Source: an uncultured Lachnospiraceae bacterium (GTDB lineage: Bacteria; Bacillota; Clostridia; Lachnospirales; Lachnospiraceae). From it: a stretch of 48,863 bases of DNA. Under the pieces are notes generated by a model. That model did no database searches. It saw only the letters and a program-made list of their open reading frames with translations, and was not told the DNA's origin. This document shows positions 8,998 through 17,649 of this stretch, piece after piece; position 1 is the first letter of the stretch; each line of letters begins with the position of its first letter. The stretch spans positions 1 through 48,863 of the forward strand of contig CACWQE010000014.1 in NCBI GenBank assembly GCA_902762905.1, in the 5' to 3' direction. The translations under genes and the position numbers were made by a program.

Positions 8998-11400
8998 ATG
9001 AGACCTGAGATTTTGGCTCCGGCAGGTTCAATGGATGCACTTCGTGCAGCCGTACAGGCGGGAGCGGATGCGGTCTATCTAGGTGGAAGTCAGTTTGGTG
9101 CACGTGCATATGCGGACAACTTCACAGAAGCATCCTTGATCGAAGCAATTGAATATGCACATATATATGGTGTTAAGGTTTACCTGACCGTTAACACCTT
9201 ATTTCGTAATGACGAACTTTTACAGTTGTATGATTATCTAGCTCCATTTTATGAGGCGGGATTAGATGCTGTGATCGTGCAGGATTTCGGGGCTATGAAG
9301 AAGATTGCGGAATGGTTTCCGGAACTTCCAATTCACGCATCTACACAGATGACTGTTACCACACCATATGCATTTGAGTTGTTGCAAGAATATGCTGTGA
9401 CCAGAGTGGTTCCGGCAAGGGAGTTATCTACGGAAGAGATCGCAGCGTTGAAGAAATGCAGTCATGTTCCAGAGGTAGAAGTGTTTGTGCAGGGGGCATT
9501 ATGTTATTGTTATTCCGGGCAATGTCTGATGAGTTCTTTTCTAGGTGGAAGAAGTGGTAACCGGGGACGCTGTGCACAGCCTTGCCGTCTGCCATATGAA
9601 GCGAGTTCTTTAGACGGAGAAACGATACGGACAAAAGGCTCTTATTTGTTAAGCCCGAAGGATCTGTGCGGATTAGAGGCGGTTCCGGAACTGATTCAGG
9701 CAGGCGTGGATTCCTTTAAGATTGAGGGAAGAATGAAGAAGCCAGAGTATGTAGCTGCTACGACAAGAGGATATCGGAAGATCGTGGATGCATGCATGAA
9801 TGGAACATATTCTAAGGAACTGGTAGAATCTGTGCGTAAAGAGATGGCGGAGGTCTTTAACCGGGGTGGATTTACAAAGGGGTATTATAATAAGAATAAC
9901 GGTGCAGACATGATGTCGGTGAATACACCGGGACATTGTGGCGTTACGATTGGGAAGATTGTTGATGTTCAGAAGAATCAGGCACGGATCGTTCTGTCGC
10001 AGTCCGTACATGCAGGGGATATATTCGTGATCGGAAAAGGCGATAAGTCGATTACGCTTACCTGTAACAAAGAAGGAAGACAGGGAGATACGATTATATT
10101 GAATATACCCAAAAGTAAAGAAAAGCTAACCGGAAAGTCTGTAATGCGTATGTTGAACTATCCACTAACACAGGAGTTGCAAAGATATACAACCGAGGAG
10201 AGAACGATTGTTATTGGTGGTCGGATGATGCTGCGAGCTGGAGAAGTAGCAAGTCTTACGGCTACCTGCAAAGAACGGGATGTCACGGTTACGGTAGAGG
10301 GTGATCTGGTAGAGAAGGCATCGGCAAAGCCGATTACACAGGATACGGTGAAAGATAAGATCACACAGACAGGTGGAACGAGATACCGGTTTGATGATTT
10401 TGTGATAGAGATGGAAGATGATGTATTCTATCCGATGAAGGCATTAAAGGAATTACGGCGTCAGGCAATCAGCCGTCTGGAAGAAGAGATACAGAATAAG
10501 AGCCGGAGAGGATTGGAACGGCTGGCGAAGGAACAGATAGAGACAGAGTTGCGGATGTCAGATCAAAAGGTATCTATGGTTGATGCAGGTAACGGGCAGG
10601 ATAGACAGCCATCTGGGACGGCAATGTCAGCATCTAAGAATGTGCTTGTGGTATCATCTATGGAACAATTGCGTATTGCCATGCAATATCCGGATGCGTT
10701 TTCACGCATTTATGTGGATCTACAGTATATAAGTTATGACGAGATCTTATCTCTGACCGGGCAGGAGCAACCATTTTATTATATGCTGCCGCCGGTGTTG
10801 AGAAGTCGTTCTTTGGCTGAATGTTGCAAGCTTCCGGTTGACAGGATGTATGGAGTTGTGGTTCGCAATATTGACGAGCTGTCATGGCTTAAGTCGGTTG
10901 ACTATGCCGGACATGTTGTAATGGATTACAGTGTGTATGGAATGAATGTGGTTGCAGAGCAGTTCCTTCGAGAACAGTTTCCGAATGCAATTTTGACACT
11001 TCCGGTTGAATTGAATCAAAAACAGCTAGAGACATTATCCCTTTCGAATACGGAATTAGAAGTGTATGGTTATCAGCAATTAATGATCAGTGCACAGTGT
11101 GTAAGGAATACAACAACAGGATGCAACCAGAAGAATGACAGATTGTATCTGATCGACCGTATGGGCAAACATTTTTATGTGGCGTCTATTTGCAAATATT
11201 GTTATAATCTGATATATAATAGTATACCAACTGTCTTGTATGACTGTCTGTCACCAAAGTTAGCAGCACATTGTGATCTGCGGCTGCATTTTACAAGGGA
11301 GACAGACGCAGAGATGAGACAGATTATAGAGAACTTCCTGAAGGGAGAGCCGTATTCCGGGGAACTGACAAGAGGACATTACAAACGTGGAGTGGAATAA
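8998..11400 (+). CDS. U32-family peptidase-like protein, RlhA/TrhP type
   Basis: The family is annotated as collagenase-like U32 peptidase, but characterised members RlhA and TrhP act in hydroxylation of 23S rRNA and tRNA. The 800-residue protein begins with RPEILAPAGSMDALRAAV. It contains the U32 signature region around FVQGALCYCYSGQCLMSS and RGRCAQPCRLPYE, whose cysteines may hold an Fe-S cluster. A long middle and C-terminal extension of DUF3656 character follows, ending with another cysteine group (SICKYCYN). The length and extension favour an RlhA-like rather than a short TrhP-like member. Its TAA is directly followed by the ATG of the FtsW/RodA gene, so these are translationally linked. 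Exact RNA target is inference. Confidence 0.85.
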   Translation: MRPEILAPAGSMDALRAAVQAGADAVYLGGSQFGARAYADNFTEASLIEAIEYAHIYGVKVYLTVNTLFRNDELLQLYDYLAPFYEAGLDAVIVQDFGAMKKIAEWFPELPIHASTQMTVTTPYAFELLQEYAVTRVVPARELSTEEIAALKKCSHVPEVEVFVQGALCYCYSGQCLMSSFLGGRSGNRGRCAQPCRLPYEASSLDGETIRTKGSYLLSPKDLCGLEAVPELIQAGVDSFKIEGRMKKPEYVAATTRGYRKIVDACMNGTYSKELVESVRKEMAEVFNRGGFTKGYYNKNNGADMMSVNTPGHCGVTIGKIVDVQKNQARIVLSQSVHAGDIFVIGKGDKSITLTCNKEGRQGDTIILNIPKSKEKLTGKSVMRMLNYPLTQELQRYTTEERTIVIGGRMMLRAGEVASLTATCKERDVTVTVEGDLVEKASAKPITQDTVKDKITQTGGTRYRFDDFVIEMEDDVFYPMKALKELRRQAISRLEEEIQNKSRRGLERLAKEQIETELRMSDQKVSMVDAGNGQDRQPSGTAMSASKNVLVVSSMEQLRIAMQYPDAFSRIYVDLQYISYDEILSLTGQEQPFYYMLPPVLRSRSLAECCKLPVDRMYGVVVRNIDELSWLKSVDYAGHVVMDYSVYGMNVVAEQFLREQFPNAILTLPVELNQKQLETLSLSNTELEVYGYQQLMISAQCVRNTTTGCNQKNDRLYLIDRMGKHFYVASICKYCYNLIYNSIPTVLYDCLSPKLAAHCDLRLHFTRETDAEMRQIIENFLKGEPYSGELTRGHYKRGVE

Positions 11401-12777
11401 ATGACAAATGTGATTATCAATGCATCAAAATATATAATATTGCTTATGATGATTCTGTATGCCATATCATGTTATACAGCATTTCGTAAGGTGGATGAGA
11501 AGGAGAAGACAGCCAAGCTGAACAAACAGATCATTTATGTGTTTGTAATGCATTTTTTGGCATATTTAACCTTTGCATTACGTAATGTGGAGCAGATGAA
11601 GACAATCGTCATCTTTTACGGATTGCAGATCTTTGTGGCAACGATGTATATGTATCTGTATCATTATATCTATCCGTATTCATCCAGGGTAATTGCCAAT
11701 AATATGTGTTTCTTATTATTGATCGGGTACATTATGCTGACCAGGTTGAATTTTGCATTGGCTAAGAAACAGTTTATTATTGCAACAGCCTCCTTGGTTC
11801 TGGTATCGGTGATCCCTACAATCATGGATCGGAATAAGAACCTTAGAAAATACGGAACGGTATATGGGGTACTTGGCATTGTGGCATTGTCCTCTGTATT
11901 TGTGATCGGTGTAGAACAATATGGATCGGTCAACTGGATCAGTCTGTTTGGCATTACGATCCAGCCATCCGAGTTCGTTAAGATACTGTTTGTGTTCTTT
12001 ATTGCAAGTATGTTGTCAAAGAGCCGGGATTTCAAACAGGTTATGATCACGACCGCATTTGCCTGTGTGCATATGGGCGTGCTGGTGCTAGAAAAGGATC
12101 TGGGTGGTGCGTTGATCTTCTTTGTCATATTCATATGTATGATCTATGTAGGAACAGGGAAGATTGCTTATCTGATCACATTCATAGCAGGTGGTGTGGC
12201 TATGGCTGGATTGGCGTTTTTGTTGTTCAAGGATCGGCTGTTTGATCATGTAATGGTTCGTGTCAATGTATGGAAGAATCCATGGGCAGATATTCGTGGT
12301 ACAGGATATCAGATCACACAGTCGTTGTTTGCAATTGGTAGTGGTGGATATTTTGGCTCTGGACTTACCAAGGGTTCGCCAGATGTGATTCCGGTTAGCG
12401 AAAGTGATTTCATTTTCTCTGCAATTGCAGAGGAATTTGGCGTGATTTTCGCTATTTTCCTGATTCTCGTATGCTTTAGTTGTTTTATCAGTTTTGTAAC
12501 GATTGCGATGCATGTCCGGAATCGGTTCTATAAGACAATGGCATTTGGCTTTGCTATCTGTTATATGTTCCAGACATTCCTGTCAATTGGCGGTGTTACG
12601 AAGTTCATTCCGTCAACAGGTGTTACCATACCGTTAGTCAGTTATGGAGGAAGCTCGGTGTTAAGTTCTCTCATAATGTTCTCTATTATGCAGGGAATCA
12701 GTACAATTGAAAATAAAGAGGCTAAGAAGATTGAAGAAGAAAGAAGAAACATTGAACAAGCCGCGCAAGGGGCGTAA
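11401..12777 (+). CDS. FtsW/RodA/SpoVE-family glycan polymerase
   Basis: SEDS proteins polymerise lipid II into glycan strands in the membrane, working with a class B PBP, and one is encoded next. The 458-residue protein has about 10-12 membrane segments. The signatures are IQPSEFVKI, the catalytic-loop region with VRVNVWKNPWADIRGTGYQ, SESDFIFSAIAEEFG and the end motif GVTIPLVSYGGSS. The N-terminal 90 residues add extra membrane segments before the SEDS core. A basic, charged tail ends the protein. It starts directly after the previous stop codon and overlaps the PBP gene. Whether it serves elongation or division cannot be told from sequence. Confidence 0.93.
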   Translation: MTNVIINASKYIILLMMILYAISCYTAFRKVDEKEKTAKLNKQIIYVFVMHFLAYLTFALRNVEQMKTIVIFYGLQIFVATMYMYLYHYIYPYSSRVIANNMCFLLLIGYIMLTRLNFALAKKQFIIATASLVLVSVIPTIMDRNKNLRKYGTVYGVLGIVALSSVFVIGVEQYGSVNWISLFGITIQPSEFVKILFVFFIASMLSKSRDFKQVMITTAFACVHMGVLVLEKDLGGALIFFVIFICMIYVGTGKIAYLITFIAGGVAMAGLAFLLFKDRLFDHVMVRVNVWKNPWADIRGTGYQITQSLFAIGSGGYFGSGLTKGSPDVIPVSESDFIFSAIAEEFGVIFAIFLILVCFSCFISFVTIAMHVRNRFYKTMAFGFAICYMFQTFLSIGGVTKFIPSTGVTIPLVSYGGSSVLSSLIMFSIMQGISTIENKEAKKIEEERRNIEQAAQGA

Positions 12778-14263
12778 GAAGAAAGAGATCGATCAGAGAC
12801 TTCTGACACCGGAACAACGTGCGTTTTTGGAGAAAGAAGAGAAGATTGATAAGATTAATAATAAGATGAATGGTCCGATCATCGGCATCACATATCTGGT
12901 TGCGTTTTTGGTGATTGGACTGATTGCGTATATTCTGCATTTCATGATCGTTGAGAAGGACGAGGTAATCGCTAATGCAGCGAACACACGATTAGACAGT
13001 TATGCAGCAGATGTAAATCGTGGGGATATTGTGACGAAGGATGGCAAGACGGTTGCGACGAATAAAAATGGCAAGCGATACTATCCATATGACAATCTGT
13101 TTGCCCATGCTGTCGGTTATTCGGATTATACCAAGGCGGGTGTAGAGTTAGTCGGTAATTATTATCTGATGGATAGTCATGCCAATCTGTTAGAACGTGC
13201 GGTGAATACATTACGCGAAGAACAGAATGAGGGTGACACGGTTGTAACGACATTGAATTATGAATTGCAACAGACGGCATATGACGCATTAGGTGGTGCG
13301 GATGGTGCTGTTGTTATGATGGAGCCGGATACCGGACGGATTCTTGCCATGGTATCCAAACCGGACTTTGATCCGAATGATATTGATACGGTATGGCAGG
13401 AAGCAAATGCAGAAGGTTCTACCAGTTCGGTATTGTTGAATCGTGCTACACAGGGACTGTATCCACCGGGGTCGACGTTTAAAGTATTAACCGCACTTAC
13501 CTATATGCGTCAATATCCAAGAAAATATGAGAAGTATTCATATAATTGTTCACAGACAGAGGCAATTTTTAACAGTGTCAGTGTACATTGCTATGGTCGT
13601 AAGACACATGGACAGCAGGATCTGTCTGAGGCACTTGCCAATTCGTGTAATCAGGCATTTGCGGATATTGGTACACAGCTTAATGTGAACAAATGGAAAG
13701 ATACACTGGAAAGTTTCCTGTTTAATCAGTCATTGCCATATATGGATGCGAGTGCAACCAGCCGGTTTACATTGGACGGCAAGTCTGATAAGGGATATAT
13801 TCCGCAGACGGCATTTGGGCAGGGAGATACATTGATCACACCGCTTCATAATGCAATGATTGTGTCAACGATCGCCAATGGTGGGCTGATGATGAAACCA
13901 TATCTAATTGACAGCGTAGAGAATTACAAAGGAAAGCGGGTGAAGAAGTTCTCTCCGTCTTCCTATGATACCTTAATGACATCTGATGAAGTAGATACGC
14001 TTACCGGATATATGCGCAAGGTGGTAACACAGGGAACGGCAGCTGATTATTTTGCAGGGGCATCCTATGAGGCGGCAGGCAAGACAGGAACGGCGGAATA
14101 TGCGAATGGAGAACATGACTTTTCGTGGTTTATTGGTTTTACCAGTGTAGATCATCCAGAGGTTGCAGTCAGTATCGTGGTTGAGGAATCTGATGTGAAC
14201 GGAGTGAAAGCAACAGCAATTGCAAGAAAGTTATTTGATACGTATTATTCAATTTCTGAGTAA
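12731..14263 (+). CDS. Class B penicillin-binding protein (PBP2/FtsI type)
   Basis: This membrane-anchored transpeptidase cross-links peptidoglycan and is the partner of the SEDS protein upstream. After a very basic cytoplasmic N-terminus, one membrane segment (ITYLVAFLVIGLIAYIL) leads to a short dimerisation region and the transpeptidase domain. The active-site motifs are PGSTFKVL (catalytic Ser), NSCNQAF (SxN position) and AGKTGTAE (KTG). No PASTA domains are present. There is no ATG before residue Met of MNGPIIG (12866); TTG codons at 12707, 12731 and 12752 are alternatives. I chose 12731 because AAAGAGG ends nine bases upstream. The gene overlaps the end of the FtsW/RodA gene by about 47 bases. 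The exact start is uncertain. Confidence 0.93.
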   Translation: MKKKEETLNKPRKGRKKKEIDQRLLTPEQRAFLEKEEKIDKINNKMNGPIIGITYLVAFLVIGLIAYILHFMIVEKDEVIANAANTRLDSYAADVNRGDIVTKDGKTVATNKNGKRYYPYDNLFAHAVGYSDYTKAGVELVGNYYLMDSHANLLERAVNTLREEQNEGDTVVTTLNYELQQTAYDALGGADGAVVMMEPDTGRILAMVSKPDFDPNDIDTVWQEANAEGSTSSVLLNRATQGLYPPGSTFKVLTALTYMRQYPRKYEKYSYNCSQTEAIFNSVSVHCYGRKTHGQQDLSEALANSCNQAFADIGTQLNVNKWKDTLESFLFNQSLPYMDASATSRFTLDGKSDKGYIPQTAFGQGDTLITPLHNAMIVSTIANGGLMMKPYLIDSVENYKGKRVKKFSPSSYDTLMTSDEVDTLTGYMRKVVTQGTAADYFAGASYEAAGKTGTAEYANGEHDFSWFIGFTSVDHPEVAVSIVVEESDVNGVKATAIARKLFDTYYSISE

Positions 14264-14270
14264 ATTTTAC

Positions 14271-14299
14271 TTGCAAAGATAAGTATAAATTGCTATACT
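14271..14299 (+). promoter_or_regulatory. Promoter for the Nudix gene
   Basis: TTGCAA (14271-14276), a 17-base spacer and TATACT (14294-14299) preceded by TGC. It begins seven bases after the PBP stop codon. Confidence 0.75.
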
Positions 14300-14340
14300 T
14301 TAACTAATTAGGCAACACACCAATAATAGGAGGAACAGCT

Positions 14341-14793
14341 ATGATAGAAGCAGTAAGCTGTGGTGGTGTGGTAATCTTCAGAGGTAAAGTATTATTACTT
14401 TATAAGAACTATAAGAACAAGTACGAAGGCTGGGTATTACCGAAAGGAACGGTGGAGGAAGGCGAAGAGTACAAAGAGACGGCACTGCGAGAGGTTCGTG
14501 AAGAGACCGGAGTTCGTGCCCAGATTATCAAGTATGTGAATAAGAGTAATTATACGTTTAATACCGCGTACGATGTAGTGAACAAAGATGTGCATTGGTA
14601 TCTGATGATGGCTGACAGTTATTACAGCAAACCTCAAAGAGAAGAGTACTTTATGGATTCCGGGTATTATAAGTATCATGAGGCATATCATTTATTGAAG
14701 TTTCCGAATGAGAAGCAGATATTAGAGCAGGCCTATGGTGAATATCAGGATTTGAAACAGAGCAACTTATGGGGCTCGAAGAAGTATTTTTAA
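14341..14793 (+). CDS. Nudix hydrolase
   Basis: Nudix enzymes hydrolyse nucleoside diphosphates linked to another group. The 150-residue protein carries the Nudix box from G in GTVEEGEEYKETALREV through REETG, matching the G-x5-E-x7-REUxEExGU pattern. Its N-terminus (EAVSCGGVVIFRGKVLLLY) is the usual first strand. It looks closest to the Ap4A or 8-oxo-nucleotide group, but the substrate is not predictable. AGGAGG precedes the ATG. It is a single-gene unit with its own promoter and terminator. Confidence 0.92.
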   Translation: MIEAVSCGGVVIFRGKVLLLYKNYKNKYEGWVLPKGTVEEGEEYKETALREVREETGVRAQIIKYVNKSNYTFNTAYDVVNKDVHWYLMMADSYYSKPQREEYFMDSGYYKYHEAYHLLKFPNEKQILEQAYGEYQDLKQSNLWGSKKYF

Positions 14794-14798
14794 GAATG

Positions 14799-14827
14799 AA
14801 AGTCGGTTAGATTGCCGGCTTTTTTTC
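14799..14827 (+). terminator. Terminator after the Nudix gene
   Basis: Stem of AGTCGG (14801-14806) with CCGGCT (14815-14820), including one G-U pair, followed by a run of T. Confidence 0.8.
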
Positions 14828-14920
14828 GTTCATAATGAATAATAGATATAGCAAGTGGAGTAGTAGGGTGAATAGATATAACATAGAATGGAATATGATA
14901 AGGAATAGAAAGGTAAGATT

Positions 14921-15730
14921 ATGAAGAAGAAACTGATAACAATTTTGATGATTATATGCATTGTAGTTGCTGTTGGATGTGGTGGTTATCTGGCTTATTA
15001 TTATATTGTAAGTGCAAGAAGTGAGGGTGCAGTTGATCAGTTGCGGGAGCAGATTGGTCAGGATATTACTGATAATTCCATGGACCCAGATAATGATTCA
15101 GACACAAAGAATTCTGATATGGTGGAGGTAAATGGTATTAAAGTGCAGAAGAAGTTTGCAACACTATATAAGGAGAATCCAGACTTTATAGGATGGCTTA
15201 CGATAGCAGATACCCATATTGATTATCCGGTTATGTATACACCAAGTTCTAAGGAGGGCGGAGAATATTATATTCATCGTAATTATGAAGGAGATTATTC
15301 TGCGGCAGGACTTCCGTTCATTGATTCCAATTGTCAGATTGAACCAGCAACGGATAATGTGATTATCTACGGGCACAATATGAATGCGGGAACGATGTTT
15401 CACGATCTGCTGCAATATGAAGATCAGAATTTCTATGAGTCGCATCAGACATTTACATTTGATACGATCTATGGAGATGGAGAATATGAAGTGGTTGCCT
15501 GTTTCAGGGCACAAATCTTGCCGGATGACTCGGATGCATTCAAGTATTACGAGTTTGTAAATGCAGGAAGTGAAGAAGAGTTTCTTACTTATGTGGATGA
15601 GATTAAGAAAATGTCAATCGTAGACACTGGAGTGGATGTGCAGTATGGAGATAAGTTGATCACGTTGTCCACATGTGCTTATCATGTTACGGATGGAAGG
15701 TTTGCAGTCATTGCGAAGAAAATACAATAA
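14921..15730 (+). CDS. srtB: Class B sortase
   Basis: Sortases anchor surface proteins to the cell wall by cleaving a sorting signal at the C-terminus. The 269-residue protein has an N-terminal membrane anchor (residues about 6-28), a short linker rich in D and N, and a catalytic domain. The catalytic histidine is in YGHNMNAGTMF, the cysteine in TLSTCAY and the arginine in DGRFAVI. The long insert between His and Cys regions is typical of class B. No substrate with a sorting motif is encoded next to it. GAAAGG provides a moderate ribosome site. No clear promoter was seen in the 90 bases upstream. Confidence 0.93.
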   Translation: MKKKLITILMIICIVVAVGCGGYLAYYYIVSARSEGAVDQLREQIGQDITDNSMDPDNDSDTKNSDMVEVNGIKVQKKFATLYKENPDFIGWLTIADTHIDYPVMYTPSSKEGGEYYIHRNYEGDYSAAGLPFIDSNCQIEPATDNVIIYGHNMNAGTMFHDLLQYEDQNFYESHQTFTFDTIYGDGEYEVVACFRAQILPDDSDAFKYYEFVNAGSEEEFLTYVDEIKKMSIVDTGVDVQYGDKLITLSTCAYHVTDGRFAVIAKKIQ

Positions 15731-15769
15731 TAATTAGATATAGAGTAAACAATTTTGTGAAAATATTCG

Positions 15770-15807
15770 TAGATAAAAAAGAAAGGCGATAGCTGAATTG
15801 CTATCGC
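15770..15807 (-). terminator. Terminator of the tRNA-Leu gene
   Basis: On the minus strand GCGATAGC pairs with GCTATCGC (plus 15800-15807 with 15786-15793), followed by CTTTCTTTTTT. Confidence 0.85.
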
Positions 15808-15811
15808 TTAG

Positions 15812-15895
15812 TGCCGGTGATGGGACTTGAACCCATACGATGTTGCCATCAACAGATTTTGAGTCTGCCTCGTCTGCCAATTCCGACACACCGGC
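15812..15895 (-). tRNA. tRNA-Leu (anticodon CAA)
   Basis: The minus strand folds into an 84-base class II tRNA. The acceptor stem is GCCGGTG (plus 15889-15895) with CACCGGC, and the discriminator base is A. The anticodon loop CTCAAAA gives CAA, reading UUG. A long variable arm (TGATGGCAACATCG) identifies leucine. The T-arm GGTTCAAGTCC is intact. CCA is not encoded. It has its own promoter and terminator. Confidence 0.95.
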
Positions 15896-15918
15896 TTGTT
15901 GTAAAACCAACGAATGTT

Positions 15919-15947
15919 AGTATAAGGGCAATTGATGATTTTGTCAA
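15919..15947 (-). promoter_or_regulatory. Promoter of tRNA-Leu
   Basis: On the minus strand TTGACA (plus 15942-15947), a 17-base spacer and TATACT (plus 15919-15924). It is a near-consensus strong promoter, as expected for a stable RNA. Confidence 0.85.
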
Positions 15948-15970
15948 GCGTTTTTTGAAAATTTATTCGT

Positions 15971-15999
15971 TTGTCAAATATATGGAATAATGGTATGAT
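15971..15999 (+). promoter_or_regulatory. Promoter for mutY
   Basis: TTGTCA (15971-15976), 17 bases, and TATGAT (15994-15999) with the TGG extension. It diverges from the tRNA-Leu promoter. Confidence 0.7.
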
Positions 16000-16027
16000 A
16001 AGATATTATGTGTAGACAGGTGATAGA

Positions 16028-17068
16028 ATGAATGTAGATTGGCTTGCAATGAAAGTCCCGCTGCTTACATGGTATGAAGCGAATCACCGGCAGTTGCGCT
16101 GGAGACAGACAAAGAATCCGTATGAGATCTGGATATCAGAGATTATGTTGCAACAGACGCGGGTGGAAGCGGTGAAAGGATATTATGATAGATTTCTAGA
16201 ACGGTTACCGGATGTTGAATCTCTTGCAACAGTGGAAGAAGATGTTCTTTTGAAATTGTGGGAAGGACTCGGTTATTATAACCGTGCCCGGAACTTGCAA
16301 AAGGCAGCACTTCAGATTATGGAACAATATGATGGTATCTTTCCAGACACCTACGAACAGGTGTTATCCCTTGCGGGAATTGGAGAATATACGGCCGGAG
16401 CAATCTGCTCGATCTGTTATGATGCACCAACACCTGCAGTGGATGGCAATGTACTCCGTGTTATGATGCGCCTTGCAAATTGTACAGATAACATTGACAA
16501 TATGCGTACCAGAAAGAACGCCAGAGAGCAATTGACTGTATTATATGAGACAGGGGATTGTGGTAAACTGACACAGGCATGGATGGAGTTGGGTGCAGTG
16601 GTCTGTATTCCGAATGGAGCACCTAAGTGCGAAGAATGTCCGTTGCAGAATATGTGTGAAGCGTATGCTAAGCAGACATTTATGGAATTACCGGTACGGA
16701 ATAAAAAGAAAGCACGTCGCGTGGAAGAAAAGACGGTATTTGTATTACATGATGGCGATCAATATGCGATTCGTAAACGGAAGAATTCTGGGCTGCTCGC
16801 TGGTATGTGGGAGTTTTATCATATTGACAAGGTGTTAGATGCCAAACAGGCGGTATCTTACATTGCGAGAGAAGGGTTCGAACCGGTATCGATTGAACGG
16901 GAGATACCGTATACGCATGTATTTAGTCATGTCGAGTGGCGGATGCGTGCCTATTTTATAGAGTGCAGGAAGAAAAAAGAATCATTACAGTGGGTAGAAC
17001 GGAATCAGTTAGATGAGGAGTATGCACTGCCGACTGCATTTAAGACATTTTTAGAGAGGGAGTCTTAG
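16028..17068 (+). CDS. mutY: A/G-specific adenine DNA glycosylase
   Basis: MutY removes adenine mispaired with 8-oxoguanine. In the 346-residue protein the catalytic glutamate is in EIMLQQTRVE, the helix-hairpin-helix in LPGIGEYT-like SLAGIGEYTAGAI, and the catalytic aspartate in VDGNVLRV. A 4Fe-4S loop follows as C-x7-C-x2-C-x5-C (CIPNGAPKCEECPLQNMC). The C-terminal 120 residues are the NUDIX-like domain that reads 8-oxoG. Start 16028 follows AGGTGAT. The stop is one base before the next gene, so the two are probably one operon. Confidence 0.96.
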   Translation: MNVDWLAMKVPLLTWYEANHRQLRWRQTKNPYEIWISEIMLQQTRVEAVKGYYDRFLERLPDVESLATVEEDVLLKLWEGLGYYNRARNLQKAALQIMEQYDGIFPDTYEQVLSLAGIGEYTAGAICSICYDAPTPAVDGNVLRVMMRLANCTDNIDNMRTRKNAREQLTVLYETGDCGKLTQAWMELGAVVCIPNGAPKCEECPLQNMCEAYAKQTFMELPVRNKKKARRVEEKTVFVLHDGDQYAIRKRKNSGLLAGMWEFYHIDKVLDAKQAVSYIAREGFEPVSIEREIPYTHVFSHVEWRMRAYFIECRKKKESLQWVERNQLDEEYALPTAFKTFLERES

Positions 17069-17069
17069 A

Positions 17070-17585
17070 ATGAATTGTCTAGAAGCACAATCTAAGATTA
17101 TTGCATATATTGATAATCATTTAGAGAAAGATGAAAAGACGGAGTTTTTAAAACACATTACAAAATGCAAGGATTGTAAGGAAGAATTGAATATCTATTA
17201 TACGATGATTGAGGGTATGCGCCAGTTAGACAGCAATCTTCCGTTGTCGCGGGATTTTTCCAAGGAATTAGATGAGCGGATTGACCGGGAACTCAAACAT
17301 AATAAGAAGAGACAGGAATTCTTTCGATCTTCTGTATGCATTATAATAATTGGTGTACTTGCGTTTTGTATCTTTGGTTATGTGAATTTCCTGAATATCC
17401 TGCATTCGCAGGAACAGGCGGCACTGAAAGCGGCACAGGGAGAGTATTATTTTAGTAAGACATTTGATTCGGTCTTGTTTGAGCCCGATGAAGAAGATCA
17501 TATGGTAGAGATTAATATCAATGATGACAAGCCGGAACCGGACTTCTATGAAAAAATCCGGCAATATAAGGCAGTGCAACAGTAA
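17070..17585 (+). CDS. Membrane protein with N-terminal zf-HC2, anti-sigma-like
   Basis: The 171-residue protein opens with a putative zinc-binding zf-HC2 domain (HITKCKDCKEEL, the H-x3-C-x2-C pattern), as in anti-sigma factors of the RsiW/ZAS type. A single membrane segment lies at about residues 88-107 (SVCIIIIGVLAFCIFGYV), and the C-terminal 65 residues would be outside and are acidic. Anti-sigma factors usually sit beside their sigma gene, but none is visible here; the neighbours are mutY (one base upstream) and polA. It could be a zinc-finger membrane protein with another role. The fold assignment is fair, the partner unknown. Confidence 0.75.
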   Translation: MNCLEAQSKIIAYIDNHLEKDEKTEFLKHITKCKDCKEELNIYYTMIEGMRQLDSNLPLSRDFSKELDERIDRELKHNKKRQEFFRSSVCIIIIGVLAFCIFGYVNFLNILHSQEQAALKAAQGEYYFSKTFDSVLFEPDEEDHMVEININDDKPEPDFYEKIRQYKAVQQ

Positions 17586-17649
17586 GAAACTAATTAGATA
17601 TGACAGAATAGATAGAAGTAGAAAATAACAGGAATAATAGTGAGGAAGA

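Noticed and set aside
12866..14263. ATG 12866 as start of the PBP gene
   Set aside because: It is the first ATG in frame but has no ribosome site, and would drop the basic cytoplasmic segment; TTG codons overlapping the SEDS gene fit the tight operon better.
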